A stretch of DNA of 64,000 nucleotides from Dipetalonema caudispina (lineage: Eukaryota; Nematoda; Chromadorea; Rhabditida; Onchocercidae), in contig JABVXV010000025.1 of the NCBI GenBank assembly GCA_013365325.1, forward strand, positions 310,001 to 374,000, read 5' to 3'. The position numbers and the translations under genes are program-made. The notes beneath the pieces are model-generated. The model did not search any database. It worked only from the letters and a program-made list of their open reading frames with translations, and was not told where the DNA came from. This document shows, piece by piece, positions 22,228 through 35,000 of the stretch (the first letter of the stretch is position 1; each line of letters begins with the position of its first letter).

Positions 22228-24923
22228 TCAATTCACCACTTCCGATTTTGGGCTAGCAGTTTCCATTGGTGCTGTCTCCAGATCTTCATTCATTCCAATC
22301 TGAAATGGGCTGCGCTACAACCTACTCCAGAAATAATTTTCAAAAATCTTTCAGAATCTCAATTAAACACAACCTTTTCTTTAGCAGCAAATTTCTCGAA
22401 CATCCCTTTGTATCGCTTTTTCTCCTTCTCACGAATCTCTGCCAACTTTTTCTTACATGCCACTATTTGCGCTGCTGCTGCCTAAAACTTGTAGACTATG
22501 ATAATACGAATGAACAAGTTGCGAACTCTCAACTGATGAGATCACTGTATTACTATAGATGTAGTGGAGGACCTTGTTGTCCGGTTCGTATTCCAGCACT
22601 TTTTTATATTCAATAATTGCTTCATCAGCATCATTTTGCTCTTGAAGTGCCTGGAATAATAAAACATCTTGAAAATTATAACCATGAGTGGGACAGTCGA
22701 AACAAAAGTATACGGATAATAATACTTCATATGAGATTTTATTTAGAAGAATTACCAAAGCCTTTCGATACAACGCTTTCACACATTTCGGATCAACTTC
22801 AAGCGCTTTGTCGCAGTTTTTTATACATTCAACTGTTTCATCCTGCTTCGCGTACACGAGGGCGCTAATCAAAGAAAACGAGAATTAAATTGCAGACAGT
22901 TAAATCAAAAAATACTGGATAAGGACTTTCTAAAATTTTGATACTCTCATGAGACATAAAAAAAAAAGAATCAGAACGCAAGAACCTGTTGAGGTAACCG
23001 GCAAGCAACAGCGCATCCCGTCTGCTTTTAGCTTCATTTTCTAACGATTTTTCATATTCCAACAGTTCAATAACGCGCATGTACTTTGCAGCTGCAAGCC
23101 GCATCTTGCCTTGTTTGAAAAACATAGTACCCCTTTCTTTCGCAGCTTCTGCAGCATCGAGCTTTTCTTCACCAGTCAATTCCCACGATGCCTTTATCTG
23201 AAAATGAAATTTATTGCATTTTCTAACAGAATTACCAAACTCACGCTGTTTACATATGATGAAACATGGGCAGAAAAAGTGGAGATCAAGTTCTAAACTA
23301 GATATTTAAAGTAAAAAAAATCTTATATTTAAAAAGAAACAATCACAGATATAATGTCAAAAAACACCTTCTCATATTCCTTGAGAAACAAAGTGAAGTC
23401 AATTTCAGCATGGGGTGGTAAATTATACTCTGGAGGCGGAGTAGCACCAAAAGTGAAACGGCTTCCTTTGAGATGAACTGCAGACTTTTCGCCTTTGTTG
23501 AATCGACGAAGAGCGCGGTCAACACCTTCTGGCAAACCCATCTGAAAATACTTAATTGGAACACACATAATTCCAGGCTTCTGGATTCGATAATTCAATA
23601 AGAAGCATCAGTTTATCGCTTTTGAGGGGTATGATCATTGCATGTTGATTAAATGCTTATCCTCGGCCTATTGTCATCATTTGCATGAATGAACGGAAAG
23701 AACAAAAAAATCTGCTGGTAGGTACCTCAGAACCTTCTCCCAAAATGAAGCTGACTTCCCTATCATAGAACACTCGACCATTGTACGAACCAACGGCACA
23801 TACTGAAACAAATGCCGACTTCATCCACTGCCGATGATCCCTTCAGCAACTATCCTTCAAGTTGTGAATGGGACACAAAATCCCTTTCGAGGGAAACACG
23901 CATTACTTAGAAAGATAATCTGGAAAACATGTAAACGAATTTAATCACCCAGAAAATGTAAACAGACAAAACTAACCTTTAACAGTTGAACCTTCAGTGG
24001 GACTTGAGTATTTTTCTCCCTCTACAATGATTGATCGAGTGATTGTACCGTCTCGGTCTGGCGAAATGTCTTCTCCCTGCCAGCTCAATAATTCAATCTA
24101 AAAATTAAACGAATTCCTTCCCTTCATTCATATTAAAATCAATTGCAAATATGATGGAACACATATAAATTAAGAACATGAGGTATGTTTCACTTACTTC
24201 AAACTTGAGTGTAGCACCGCCAGGAATCTTTGGTGGGCTACCATTTTCACCATAAGCATAATCGGCCCGACAAATTAGGTCACATTTCTCGCCCTTTTTC
24301 ATAGTTGCAACACCAAGATCCCATCCCTTGATAACCTGCAATGTGTCATACATGAGTTTTCACGTCAATACTGCATTGTTATGAACAAATCTGAAATTGC
24401 TGCAGTAGAATAAAGAACTTTCAACTGAGATGATAGAACACTTTTCTTCGTGCAAAATTAATTGAGAAAAAAGTATATATCATAGAAAATGTATGTATTG
24501 CCTGTCCATTGCCCAAAGTGAAGTTGAATGGTTCGCTACGATCACGACTCGAATCGAACTGCTCGCCGTTTTCAAGAGTCCCTACGTAGTGCACATAAAC
24601 ACTATCACCCTTTGAAGGATGATGCTCCCCTGTTCCTTCTACTAATATTTTTTTCAAAACACCACCATTCTGAAGAATAAATAGATAAACAAATAATGTC
24701 TGATAATGCAAGAAAAACAACTAGTCACTTCAATGAATTAAGGAAAGTGCCCTTTAATCCCCTCTCTTCACCAAACCAATTAATTATGTTTCAGCTGATG
24801 TACTACTTACCTGTAATACAACTAAAAAACATCGATAAATGAATAGAAATATCAGTTACTTAATTCTAATAAATAAAAAGTAACCTTTTCAGGAGTGATA
24901 TCAATATCGCCAACTGCTGCCAT
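22228..24923 (-). CDS. fkb-6: FKBP-type peptidyl-prolyl isomerase with TPR domain (FKBP52/FKB-6 type)
   Basis: Eleven exons (minus): 24885-24923, 24502-24669, 24198-24335, 23977-24097, 23726-23802, 23368-23541, 22986-23197, 22756-22864, 22573-22650, 22374-22481, 22228-22299, giving 431 residues. The first FKBP domain (about 14-120) keeps the active-site set Tyr41, Phe51, Asp52, Val70, Ile71, Trp74, Tyr97 and Phe114, so it should be an active prolyl isomerase. A second, degenerate FKBP domain (about 121-240) reads [17 protein letters not shown] repeats (about 245-400) contain [23 protein letters not shown] and KALYRKAL, expected to bind the C-terminus of Hsp90. The end has the family's [15 protein letters not shown] calmodulin-region helix. 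It acts in the cytosol with Hsp90 and client proteins. Intron 2 starts with GC, not GT. TTTTCAG at 24947-24953 precedes the start. Confidence 0.96.
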
Positions 24924-24946
24924 TTTTATGTGCTCTGAAGTTTTAC

Positions 24947-24953
24947 CTGAAAA
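24947..24953 (-). promoter_or_regulatory. 5' acceptor (trans-splice site or leader intron end) of fkb-6
   Basis: On the minus strand TTTTCAG ends at 24947. A 23-base leader then precedes the ATG at 24923. This is the nematode consensus acceptor with no coding upstream, so SL trans-splicing is likely. Confidence 0.55.
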
Positions 24954-25589
24954 TAATTTGAGAAACTGGAAAAACTGCTAACGTCCTACATAACTAACAT
25001 CATCACCACACCCACTATTTGTTGAAAACGGAATTGAGTCATTCCTGAATGCCGGTAAACCACTCCAGCTATACACCACAACCGGACCTCTCATGACACG
25101 ACACACCTACATTCCAATCCGCTAAGATTATTCATCGAACTTTCTAGAAGATGACTGATATATTCGTCTCCAGTAACCATTTTAAAGCTCAAACATACGG
25201 TAGTTCGGAGGGGAGGATTGAGAAGTGTTGAATGTGAAGGCATTGACTTGTTTTCTTTTTTGTTTCTGAGTTATGTCAATTGGGTTAAACTATCGGGGAT
25301 TGTTTATCAGGATATGGGGTATCGCGGGGTGAGAAATAGAAAGTAGGAAGTATTGGGAAGAAGCAGAAGGGAGGAAGTTTTGGTAGGATGCAAAAGACAA
25401 CGGTTGTTAACCACTTAATAGGTTTTAAACTGTAACATTTGCCATGTTTCATATTATTTCATATTATTCACTTTCATACATTTGTACTATCATTCTGCAC
25501 AACCTATATCTCATATGTTACGCTTCTATCAAAACTCATGGGAAGTAGATCAGTTTAGAGGAATTCTTTGATTTCTTTATATTGCAGGT
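24954..25589. promoter_or_regulatory. Divergent promoter region between fkb-6 and the next gene
   Basis: About 640 bases separate two head-to-head genes, so both promoters must lie here. A G-rich, A/G-biased stretch at about 25195-25400 stands out against the AT-rich background. No specific factor site can be named. ATATTGCAG ending at 25587 is the likely leader acceptor of the plus-strand gene. Confidence 0.4.
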
Positions 25590-26665
25590 ATGTTGGATAA
25601 ATTGGTACGTGAAGCGAAATGGTGGGGTGAGACATTTGTTGGTCTTGCTAAGGTTATCGCTAGCCCTAATGCTCCTATTCCAGAAACTGATATCCATCCA
25701 CGTCAACCAGCTATCCCGAGTACACCTGCTGAAAGAGTAAGTTTTGATGTATATTACTAGATCAGATAGGGAGAAAGAACTGGTTGAAAGAGACTACAAA
25801 TTAAAGACCGAAAACGATAGAGTTGTCACATCAGATAAGGTTGGATCATATATTCGTTATTTATGTTTCAAAAATCAGTAACCTCTTCGTTCCATAACAA
25901 TCTACTGTTGCTGTAAATTATGAAAACATCTTTTATATGTCTAAAAAATGTCTTGTGAATGTAGGTAATTGTGCTACTTACCTTTCTTTCAAATCAAATT
26001 TATTATCATTTATTCGGATTACACTTCTTATCAAAAATGGCCCTTTCACTGACTTTTTTATTTACTGTTCTGCGGCTCATTCTGTGTCAAACAATTACCA
26101 ATATCGCCAACCAACTTGAACTGAAAATTGAAATTTCATATGCTTTTAAATTTGTTATGTTTGTAACAGTTTCGATCGTTTCCATTTCGCTGGTGGTGGA
26201 AATTATGTCCATTTAATAGAAATGCCGTTATATGGATGACGATATTGATCCCAATATACATAGCTAAGTTTCCACGTAAGTTATTTCTGTCATATATTTT
26301 TAGGTAGGTTCTTTCGGTATCCTTTTTTCACATCTTTTATAAAAAGGCAAAAATGATATATTCTTGCTTCTTTCGGTTAAATCTAATTTTCGTTTTTTTT
26401 CGAAATAAATTGTTTATAAAATTGCTTCTGTAGCTAGCTTATTCCAAATATATAAGATCTTCGCTTTCATGTCTTTACGAAAGATTTTATTTGCTGAATT
26501 TCCTAATTTGCAGCAGAAGTTTGGAAAGCCATGATGATACATCAAGTTCCGGAACACATGTCTTTGCACAAAAGACGTGGGAGAGCACAGCGCCAGCAAG
26601 ATGAGCTGTATTTTGCGAAGTACGACCCATTGAAAGAAGAAACTCCAATTGGTGTTAGGAAGTAA
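25590..26665 (+). CDS. Small single-pass membrane protein, 134 residues, possibly mitochondrial, not identified
   Basis: Exons 25590-25736, 26170-26275 and 26514-26665 keep one frame. The start follows ATTGCAG by two bases, a likely trans-splice site. The N-terminal 49 residues are soluble (MLDKLVREAKWWGETFVGLA, then a Pro-rich segment). Residues about 68-84 form one membrane helix (AVIWMTILIPIYIAKF). The C-terminal 50 residues are basic then mixed (SLHKRRGRAQRQQDELYFAK, ending GVRK). Length and layout resemble mitochondrial inner-membrane accessory subunits, but I cannot match a named family, so this is only a suggestion. The third exon has tandem acceptors (TTGCAGCAG) that would add or drop three bases. 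AATAAA is at 26775-26780. Confidence 0.7.
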
Positions 26666-28012
26666 CTACAAACTTCCTTTCTGTGTAATATTTTTCACTC
26701 CAAATAGATGATAGTTGGACTTTTGATTTAATGAATATTGTTAGATTTTTATAAGTAATCTTGCAATTTATTCCAATAAAGATACATCAATTGCTTCTCT
26801 TGGTTTTATGCGTTTGAACAATATAGACTTTCGTAAAGTATGGAATTGAAGCATTCGATTAAGCAACGGAAGTCGATATACCAAGGTATATGGAAGATGA
26901 CCGGATGCTTGCATAGCTTGCATAGCTTTATTTTCCCTTATTCGGTGTGTACAAACTTTTGCAAATCCTTAGAAATCCATTGCTTTTGCTCTTACGTGCT
27001 TGGACATAACTACTACATGTATTTGCAAGTTTTCATCTAGAGCTAAAGAACTACATTAACAGCATATTCCGAGGCCTTTGAAAGTTGTACACCCCTCCAA
27101 CACTTTACAACAGCGTTGGTTCTATCCTCTAATTTCTGCTGTAATAGAATGGCAATTTTAACTGCTGCTGTATGGCCTGTGGATTTGCAGCTTGGTTGTC
27201 TCACTGTTCTTAAATTGTGAATTACTTCACTTATCTCGTTTATTTGCTAGTGAGGTCGAAGTTTTAAAGCACCGAAATTGTTTTGAAGTGAGATGGCAAC
27301 TTAAATTATTAGATTAGTTCATCAAGTTCTTAAATTCAATGGAAAAATTCATTGTTTATAATTCGCTTCAGTTCTTCGGGTTATCATTTCTATCATTGAT
27401 GATAATCACAGCGATTAAATGATTGAAATGAGTAAGTAGGGATTAGAATCACACACCATGTTTAGCCCATCCTTACAATAATTTGCCTGGAATAGTATCT
27501 CACCGAAGTGGATCAAGAAATACTAACAGTAAATACCCTTGGAAATACAATGACATGATATTAGTATGTGATTTCTTGGACAGGTAAAAGCTACCATAGA
27601 TTTACCATTTGAAATTTGACAGACTTAGGGAATTGACAATGCTTTGTTTCATCCATTTTAGTACAAATATATGCTTGAAACTGATGTGATAATTGTGCAA
27701 CATTGTCGCTATAATCGTTGATTGTTTACAAATGATCATCCGAGGGGTGATGCTGATATGATGATTGAACTGCTTCATCTTATTCCTCCTTCTCGATCTT
27801 ACGGAGATAATTGTAGTAGGAAGTGTAGTTCGTTGTGTGTGGTGAAATCATATGTGATAATGTGTTTATGTCTGTTTGTAGCCTTAAAGCATATCTCTCA
27901 TCTGCAAGGCTGCTTGCTATTCTATTTCGAGAATAAAATCAGTGGATCCTTTCATCCTCAGATATATATGTCATTTGGTTGGAATTGAAGAGTATATATG
28001 TGTGTGTGTGTA

Positions 28013-28044
<32 letters not shown>

Positions 28045-28232
28045 TGTGTGTGTGTCTGTCTGTCTGTCTGTGTATGTATGTGTATGTATGTATCTGTGTT
28101 CCAGATCTATCTGCGAAATATTATCCGACATTGTCGTGTTTTTGATTTTACGTATCTCAAGACTTTAGTGATTAGTGATGGTGGTGGTAGTAGTAATGAG
28201 GCAAAAGAAGCATTGTAGATATCACTTCTACA
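26666..28232. other. Intergenic with microsatellite
   Basis: Holds the polyadenylation signal of the preceding gene and a TG-rich microsatellite (listed separately). An 88-codon open frame at 27722-27988 has no splice or family support. Confidence 0.4.
27999..28096 (+). repeat. Compound microsatellite (TG)n-(TGTC)n-(TGTA)n
   Basis: About 100 bases of alternating TG with a few TA interruptions pass into four TCTG units and then TATG units. This is a typical compound dinucleotide/tetranucleotide microsatellite. It is likely length-variable between individuals. Confidence 0.95.
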
Positions 28233-28439
28233 TCATTCATTGTTGTTATTTTCAACTTGAAACTTATCCATTTCTTGTGAAGTATAGAAAGATTGCTCAA
28301 TAATTGCAATTGATAGTACGAAGATGCGAAACGGAATGGAAGAAACGGATCGACCAACTACTACGACAATCAGTACAATTGCAATAAATGCTGGCAAAAA
28401 AGCAACAATTGTCGTCGCATTGCTTAAGGTTGTCGTCAT
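28233..28439 (-). CDS. Candidate single-pass membrane microprotein, 68 residues
   Basis: A single open frame begins in good context (GGAAATGACG). It has a short Thr/Asn-rich N-terminus (MTTTLSNATT) with an N-x-T sequon. A strongly hydrophobic stretch follows (residues about 11-28, IVAFLPAFIAIVLIVVVV), then a polar tail ending QVENNNNE. The layout is that of a type I/III membrane microprotein. A donor-like sequence (TTC^GTACTA) follows residue 40, so the tail might be spliced differently. No family is recognised, and in AT-rich DNA such a frame could arise by chance. Confidence 0.3.
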   Translation of the reverse strand: MTTTLSNATTIVAFLPAFIAIVLIVVVVGRSVSSIPFRIFVLSIAIIEQSFYTSQEMDKFQVENNNNE

Positions 28440-29016
28440 TTCCTTTGCTATTAAATGATTAACCTTGACAATAAAATTAATCCTTTTGAATATGAAGATT
28501 TGAAATTATTACATATTACAAGATATTCTGGTATATGCATTACTAATTGTTTTACTGATATCTCGCATTTTCCGCTTTCTCGAATTACCTAAACTCTAAG
28601 ATAGGTTTATTTAATTTGTTTTGGTTCTATCAAAAAAGCATTTCATGTTTTCAGTATTTAAAGAGAAGAACTTAACAAGGATAGAGATGTACTATTAATC
28701 GTCATAAATTTTATTATAAATTATACAGAATAATTATTGCATAATTGCTAATCCAATAAAGAAGAAAAGCCCAAAACTTGTTTATTTTATGGTTGGAGTA
28801 TTAAAATAGCCTGAAAATGGTCTTGCGATTGCATTTTCTTTATTTTCTCTATTGATATAAATGATTAAACTAGAAGTTTAATGAGTAATTAAATGTGAAA
28901 AATAAAATAAAATATTACTAAACGATCACAACTTCAATAAACGGATACACTCGATCCAACAAGCTAATATTTTGTTTTTTTTTTTTCTTTTCAGTGGATC
29001 TATTACAATATTTAAA
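28440..29016 (+). promoter_or_regulatory. Upstream region of the spectrin-Ig gene with a strong acceptor
   Basis: Non-coding. A long T run followed by CTTTTCAG ends at 28994, 22 bases before the ATG at 29017. It is the best candidate for SL trans-splicing or the end of a leader intron of the large gene. Confidence 0.5.
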
Positions 29017-32000
29017 ATGTCAGTCGATAATATCCCGCGCTGTAAAGTAAAGCTTTCTAATTTGCTCACCTCTTCATCCATCTTATAGTATCAACAATTA
29101 AGATTTGACTAGTTTTATTCTTAGTGCCAATTCTTAGTTTAATTTAACTTAGCTCATTCTACATCATTCACCATAATCGTTCACCAAATAATGAACAATT
29201 TATAGTTATCTATGAATCCAATGTAGTAAAATCGCTCGTAAATAAATGTATCATTAATAAATTTGTAGTATGTAAGAGAATTAAAGAAAATATACATTTA
29301 TCTAAATAATTATAAATTGAAATGAAGCGTTAAAAATTAATTCAAGTAAAGGTATTTATTGTTAAGGGATGTTCAACTTTTCACTAACAAATTTTGCAAG
29401 AAGATAAAGAAAAAGAAAACCGAAAAGATTTGTGTTTTTCATAACTAAGGAAAATTCACATCTGCCAAGCAGAGCTTTGTATTAAGTTTAAGTTTTATCG
29501 ATTAATCATTCTAGATATGTCTTTTTAAGATTTAAGCAAGAAGAGCTGTTCCGTTTAAATTAAAAAGATCTGTTTTTCCAAAGTTCTTCTACTAGTTGGG
29601 CTGTGATATGCGCTATCGGCGAGAAAGAATCGATCATTATTAATCGATGTTGCATCATTTTTTCTAAATCACTGATTTTCTATCTCGTTTTTTTTTCTTT
29701 TTTCTTTTTTTTTTCTGAGGAAGGAGAGGAAAACAAACTTTTATATGCTGCCTTAATTTTGTCACTTTATATTTCATAATTTTTTTAACTGATATTTCTC
29801 AATTATAACCCAATGGGGAGGAGATTCGGGTCAGATGCATCATCCGCAATCCATTACGATCGGTTAAAGACCGTCTTTTTGTTATTGTATTGATAATTGC
29901 GATATATTTGCATTCCATCAGAAATAATTTACAGAGCGTTGGATATGCATCTCTTCGAATTGATGAAATGCAGCCACGAATGCTTGAACTTGGTGAAAAT
30001 GTGGAAGAAACAAGTGCTTTGCTAGCCATCCATGAAGATCTGATGCATCGACTTAAGGTTTTTCCTTTTTGCTATATCGCAATCTTTTATTTTCACTTCT
30101 TATTCGTTTAGTAATTTTGTTTCGAACTTAAAAAAGTATATTGTGCGTAATTAACGTTTTTACTTGACGTTATTATAAATATGTTGCAGAAATGATAAGT
30201 GATTGCATATTGTACTCAAAAAATGCTACTGTGTAGTATTTTCTTTAGCTGATCATTTTTAATATGAAACAATTTTCACAAAAATTTATTTACGAAAATG
30301 ACAGCTACCACTGGAGAAAACAATTAGCTAAAGAACATTCAGAATTGAGTAGTGATTCAACAAAGATGACTGATCAAAGCATACGAATTAAGTGCTATTG
30401 TAGAATTTAATTAATCGACCAATTAAATTAATTTTCAGAGTAAAGAAGATCAGGTGGAAGAATTGCTTGCTCGAGCAGATAATTTAGTAATACAACAGAA
30501 AGAACCCGATGTTCATGTTTATGAAGCAATGGCTGAAAGTTTGGGTACAGCTTGGAAAGAATTGAACCGTCAACTTCAAATGCGAGGATTTTTACTTACT
30601 GAAACAAAACGATTTTATGAATTGGCAAAACGTCATGAAGAAGTTTGTTTTTATTTATTTTTCGAAACAGTTTTGAATTTTTGATAGAAGATGATATCGC
30701 AAATTTGGTTCAATAAACAAAACATTGTCATTATTATGCAAATAAGGAAAAAAATTCTGTTTAGATTAGTTCGAAGGTGCGAAATATGCTTCGCATAGTA
30801 ATTCAACGACCGGATGCCGATGACGTGAACGATACTATGTTACAAATTCAGCAACTCATCGATAGTCTGTTATTTTATTTTCAAAATTCACTTCCCTGTA
30901 ATTTGACGATTCAGATGTTTTCACATTTTGAATCTGAAGTATACTAATTTCCGTTATAGCGTTAAATATATTAATTTCCGTTAATTGTTAGAGCTTATAA
31001 AACTTTATTCAAAAATTCCGACTAAATTTTTAAAAAAGATTAAGATTAATCTCATATCGATTAATCTCTTATGTGAATTTTGATTATTCTCATATTAATT
31101 CATCATTCTGAATTCAGAATTGATCGATGTAACTGCATCAGCTGTAGATAGCGGAGCCGACAACATAACACAAATTCGAGTATTGGGCTCAATGGCTGAT
31201 AATGTAGAAAGTATCCAGGAAACTGCTCAAGCTTGTTTACTGATTGAAAAAACTATGTTAAAAGTATGATTTTTTTCCATGTTTTTTGAAGATGGTTTAT
31301 TTTAAAAAATTGTGGTAAGTAAAATTTAGCTTAGAAGTTGAATTAAATCAATTCAAACATAATATTCAACAACTATATTTAATTTCAAAAGTTATAGAAA
31401 AAAAATCTTCAAGTTTTAATTAATTTGCGCTCTGTGAATCATTATTAGCCAGCAGATAATTTTATAAATAAACTATTACTACTAGAAGTTTCAATGTCAC
31501 CATTCACATCATCATCTTTTTGCATTCCTACTGGTTTCATTCAATTCAACTTTTTGTCTGAATTAATTCAAATCCATTCGTACTGAGAACGTTCTATTTT
31601 CAATTTGGCTACTGCTGCTAATAGTACTCAAAAATTTTATTAATCATGACAAAATTTAACAATTTACACACAAAATGTAATAATATCCTTGTTGTTAATG
31701 AATATTAAGAAAGACGGAAATTGCGTTTATTGCTACGAAAGAGAAAAATGAATCCATTTCGCTTAAGAATTCATCAAATCACTCATTTCTGCAAATTCAC
31801 ATTCTTTCATTTATGCTTCTAACCTTAAAATAATAGATGGCGGCAGAATGGGAAATGCTTGAAGAGTCCTGGAAGAATGAACGATCTAAGTTGGAAATGC
31901 AAATTGATGAGAGTGGAGCGGTTCTGTCTCATATTGAAGAAATTGAAAAATGGCTTCAACAGGCAAGAATGCAACTCAATGATGGACAAAATATCAATGC

Positions 32001-35000
32001 ATTGATGCAGCAAGTTCTGGTAACTTCGAATTTCAATTCACTATTTTTTGGAAGCCTAAATAATCAAACAATCTTAGTTTAATTGTTATTAAAAGAAGTT
32101 GCAGGATAGAGGAAAATGATTTTTTGATCAAATTGTTGAAACTTTTTTAAACAGCAGCAAGCAAATAAAATTGAACTTACAATGTTTGCTCAGTAGATAA
32201 GAGATTGTGAAGATTTTTCCAATGAATAAAAGCCTCATATTCAGAAACAACATAAAGCACTAAAAGATATTATATCGACCATCGAACGAAGTAGTGCAAA
32301 TGAGAATCTTCGTGGGCGAGTTATGCTGTTGCAAACTGATTTGGATACATTTATGCAAGAACTGAAAAAAAGAAAAGATGAAAATGATAAAGTGATCGCA
32401 TGGATTGCAGCTGCAAATACCGTAAGTTAACAGAAGCAATTGAGTTTGTATATTCCGCATGAAGCTCCGTCATTGATTTTACATCTTTATCAACCAGTCT
32501 TCAATTAATAATCATAAACTGTCTAATTAATGGCAACTAAAATTGACACATAACTTGGAAATGCTAAAAGATATCTGCTGAATGACACTTAAACATAAAT
32601 AAATAAATCATTATGGAATTTATTATGCAACACGATGACGAATCTTTCTTGACGGGATGCTCGAAAAAAGATGAGAGAAAGAAAATTCTTCTAAAAAGCT
32701 ATTAAAATAATTGTTTTTAGATGTTGAATCAGTTGGGTGCAATGGAAACGGATATGCGTAATGCTAATGCAGCTATGGCTGGAGAATTGGCGCCTTTGGC
32801 AAGGCAAAAAGCGCAAAAGGTAATTGATGATGGGCGACAAATTGAGCACATTGATGGACGTATCAATCGATTCATAACTGATATCCAGAATAAACTGAAA
32901 CAAATTGAAAATTTAGCTTGTGAACGGATCGATGAAACCAAAGAATTGATAAAAGATCAGGTAAGTGTTACTTATATTCTAATAATGTTTGCTTATAAAA
33001 TTTTATTGAAAAATGAAATTCGGATGGTAAAATAATCGGACAAAATATGGAAAAATTAATTCTTTTTACATTAGAATAGACTACACCTTTCAGTTATATC
33101 ATTTCGAAAAATGGCTTACGGAAACAGAGCAATCGTTTGTAGTAAATGGTCGTTTAGGTTGCACTTTGAATGGCGCCACTGAATTCTATAAATTCCACAA
33201 GGATATGTTTATTGAGATTATCGTGAGTGACATTTGTTTTTCTTTTTAATTTCGACTAAAAAAATTCGAAAAAAGAAGTTTTGTTACTAAAAGAAATTGT
33301 TTTGGCTCTCTGAAATTGGCTTCCATTTCCATTCTGACATTTGCTGATCGAAGTTTTTCAATATAGAATAAAGGATTTCAACTGAACAGTTTATGGAGCA
33401 AAACTCACGAATTAGGCACAGTTGATCGTCAACGTTTGGAAGAATTTAAACAACGATACGAATCATTGAAAGAAGCGGTAGATGAACGCCTTAATCTTGG
33501 TACCGTATTTCAGCAGGTCGGTAAAATTTTACAACTATTTTTAATCTACAATTAACACAACAAGACTCGCTTAAAGTTCAGAAAGTCAAGAATCGCAATT
33601 AAATGAGGACGAATAAATTTAAAAAACTAATCGGAGGAGCGCAAAACAAATGAGCCAAGAAATTAGAATGTATCTTATTTTGCTCAACTATTCACATCTC
33701 ATTGAATAATTCTTATCTAGAAAACTAAATAATAAGTATTTCAGTCTCATATTTTTCTCAAAATAAGATAGTGCTACAAAATAATTAATGTTACAGGTGC
33801 AAAAATTTGCTAAAGAACTTGAGAATTCATTTGAGAGTTTGAATGCCTTGATTAATTCAAATCGTACTTATATGAATGAGAAATTACTCAGGCAAATGAA
33901 AGAAGTATTCCGTATGATTGAAGAAACAATTAAACAAGAAAAACATCAAGGTTTGTTATAATTTGCGCCTCTTTTAATGGTACTTCTGTTGTTAAAAGGA
34001 ATTAAATCTTTATTATCATTGGAAATTAAACTTTTTACATCCATCTCTTTCATCATTCATCAAGAGTTGACTATTGATGATTTATGGAATTTGTATGCTC
34101 GTTTTATCAATTTAATTTTTTTGTTTTTTGACAAGAAGTAAATGAAAATATCAACTTAAAGTTTCAGGAATGTTATCAAAACATTTCAGGCAATCAATTC
34201 ATCGAAACAGCTCAATTAACAAAGTTAAAAGATTCAAGACTTGATGTTGAGCAAGCGATAAATTCAGTGCGCAATGTGCTGAACGAACATGAACAACGAC
34301 AAAGAATAATCGAAGAAACCTGGCAACGATGGCAGGATAAACGAGTGGAAGAACAGAAAATAATCCGAATTGTTGAAGAGGTATAGATTTGTTAAATGAG
34401 GCGCAGTTTTATGGAAATTCTACCTGATTCAATCGTTTTCAGGAAAAATAATTAAATTTCAAAGTGGAAGTTTCTTTTTCTTCCAAGGTTCAAATTTGGC
34501 AAGAGGAAACGGTGGAGATAATTCGTACCGTGGAAGAGAAATTAGAAAGTGTAGCAATGACTGAACGACATGAAGAAGTGACGAAAATAATTGAAGAAAT
34601 AGAGGAACGTTTCCAGGAACAGGAGAGAAGGATTGAAGAAGCTGAACGAATTTTGAAAAAAACTGAAGGTAACAATAGTTCTAATAAGTAAAATTATAGT
34701 TTACGAATAGGATTATCGTATAATAAGGTTAATATTATCGTAGTTCTGAGTCTTTCATGGAAGAGAATTATTGAGCGTAGTTGTCTCAGCTGTGTCGAAA
34801 ATTGAACAGAGGTGAAAAATTTATCTCTTGTAAAGGAAGCGTGATTTTGATATGAGGAAGCATTTTGATAGGTGAAGAAGCATTTGAAAAAGTGATGATA
34901 GCCAAAAAGCGTCAGAAGCAAATTGAAGAACGGCTCACACAACTGAAGGAGAGAGTCCGAAGTGTGGAAAAGCGAATCAGCGAAGCGGCAAAGTTCGTTA

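Noticed and set aside
27722..27988. 88-codon frame next to the TG microsatellite
   Set aside because: Repeat-adjacent, no splice sites or family match.
27942..28218. Val/Cys-rich frames over the TG repeat
   Set aside because: Direct translation of the microsatellite.
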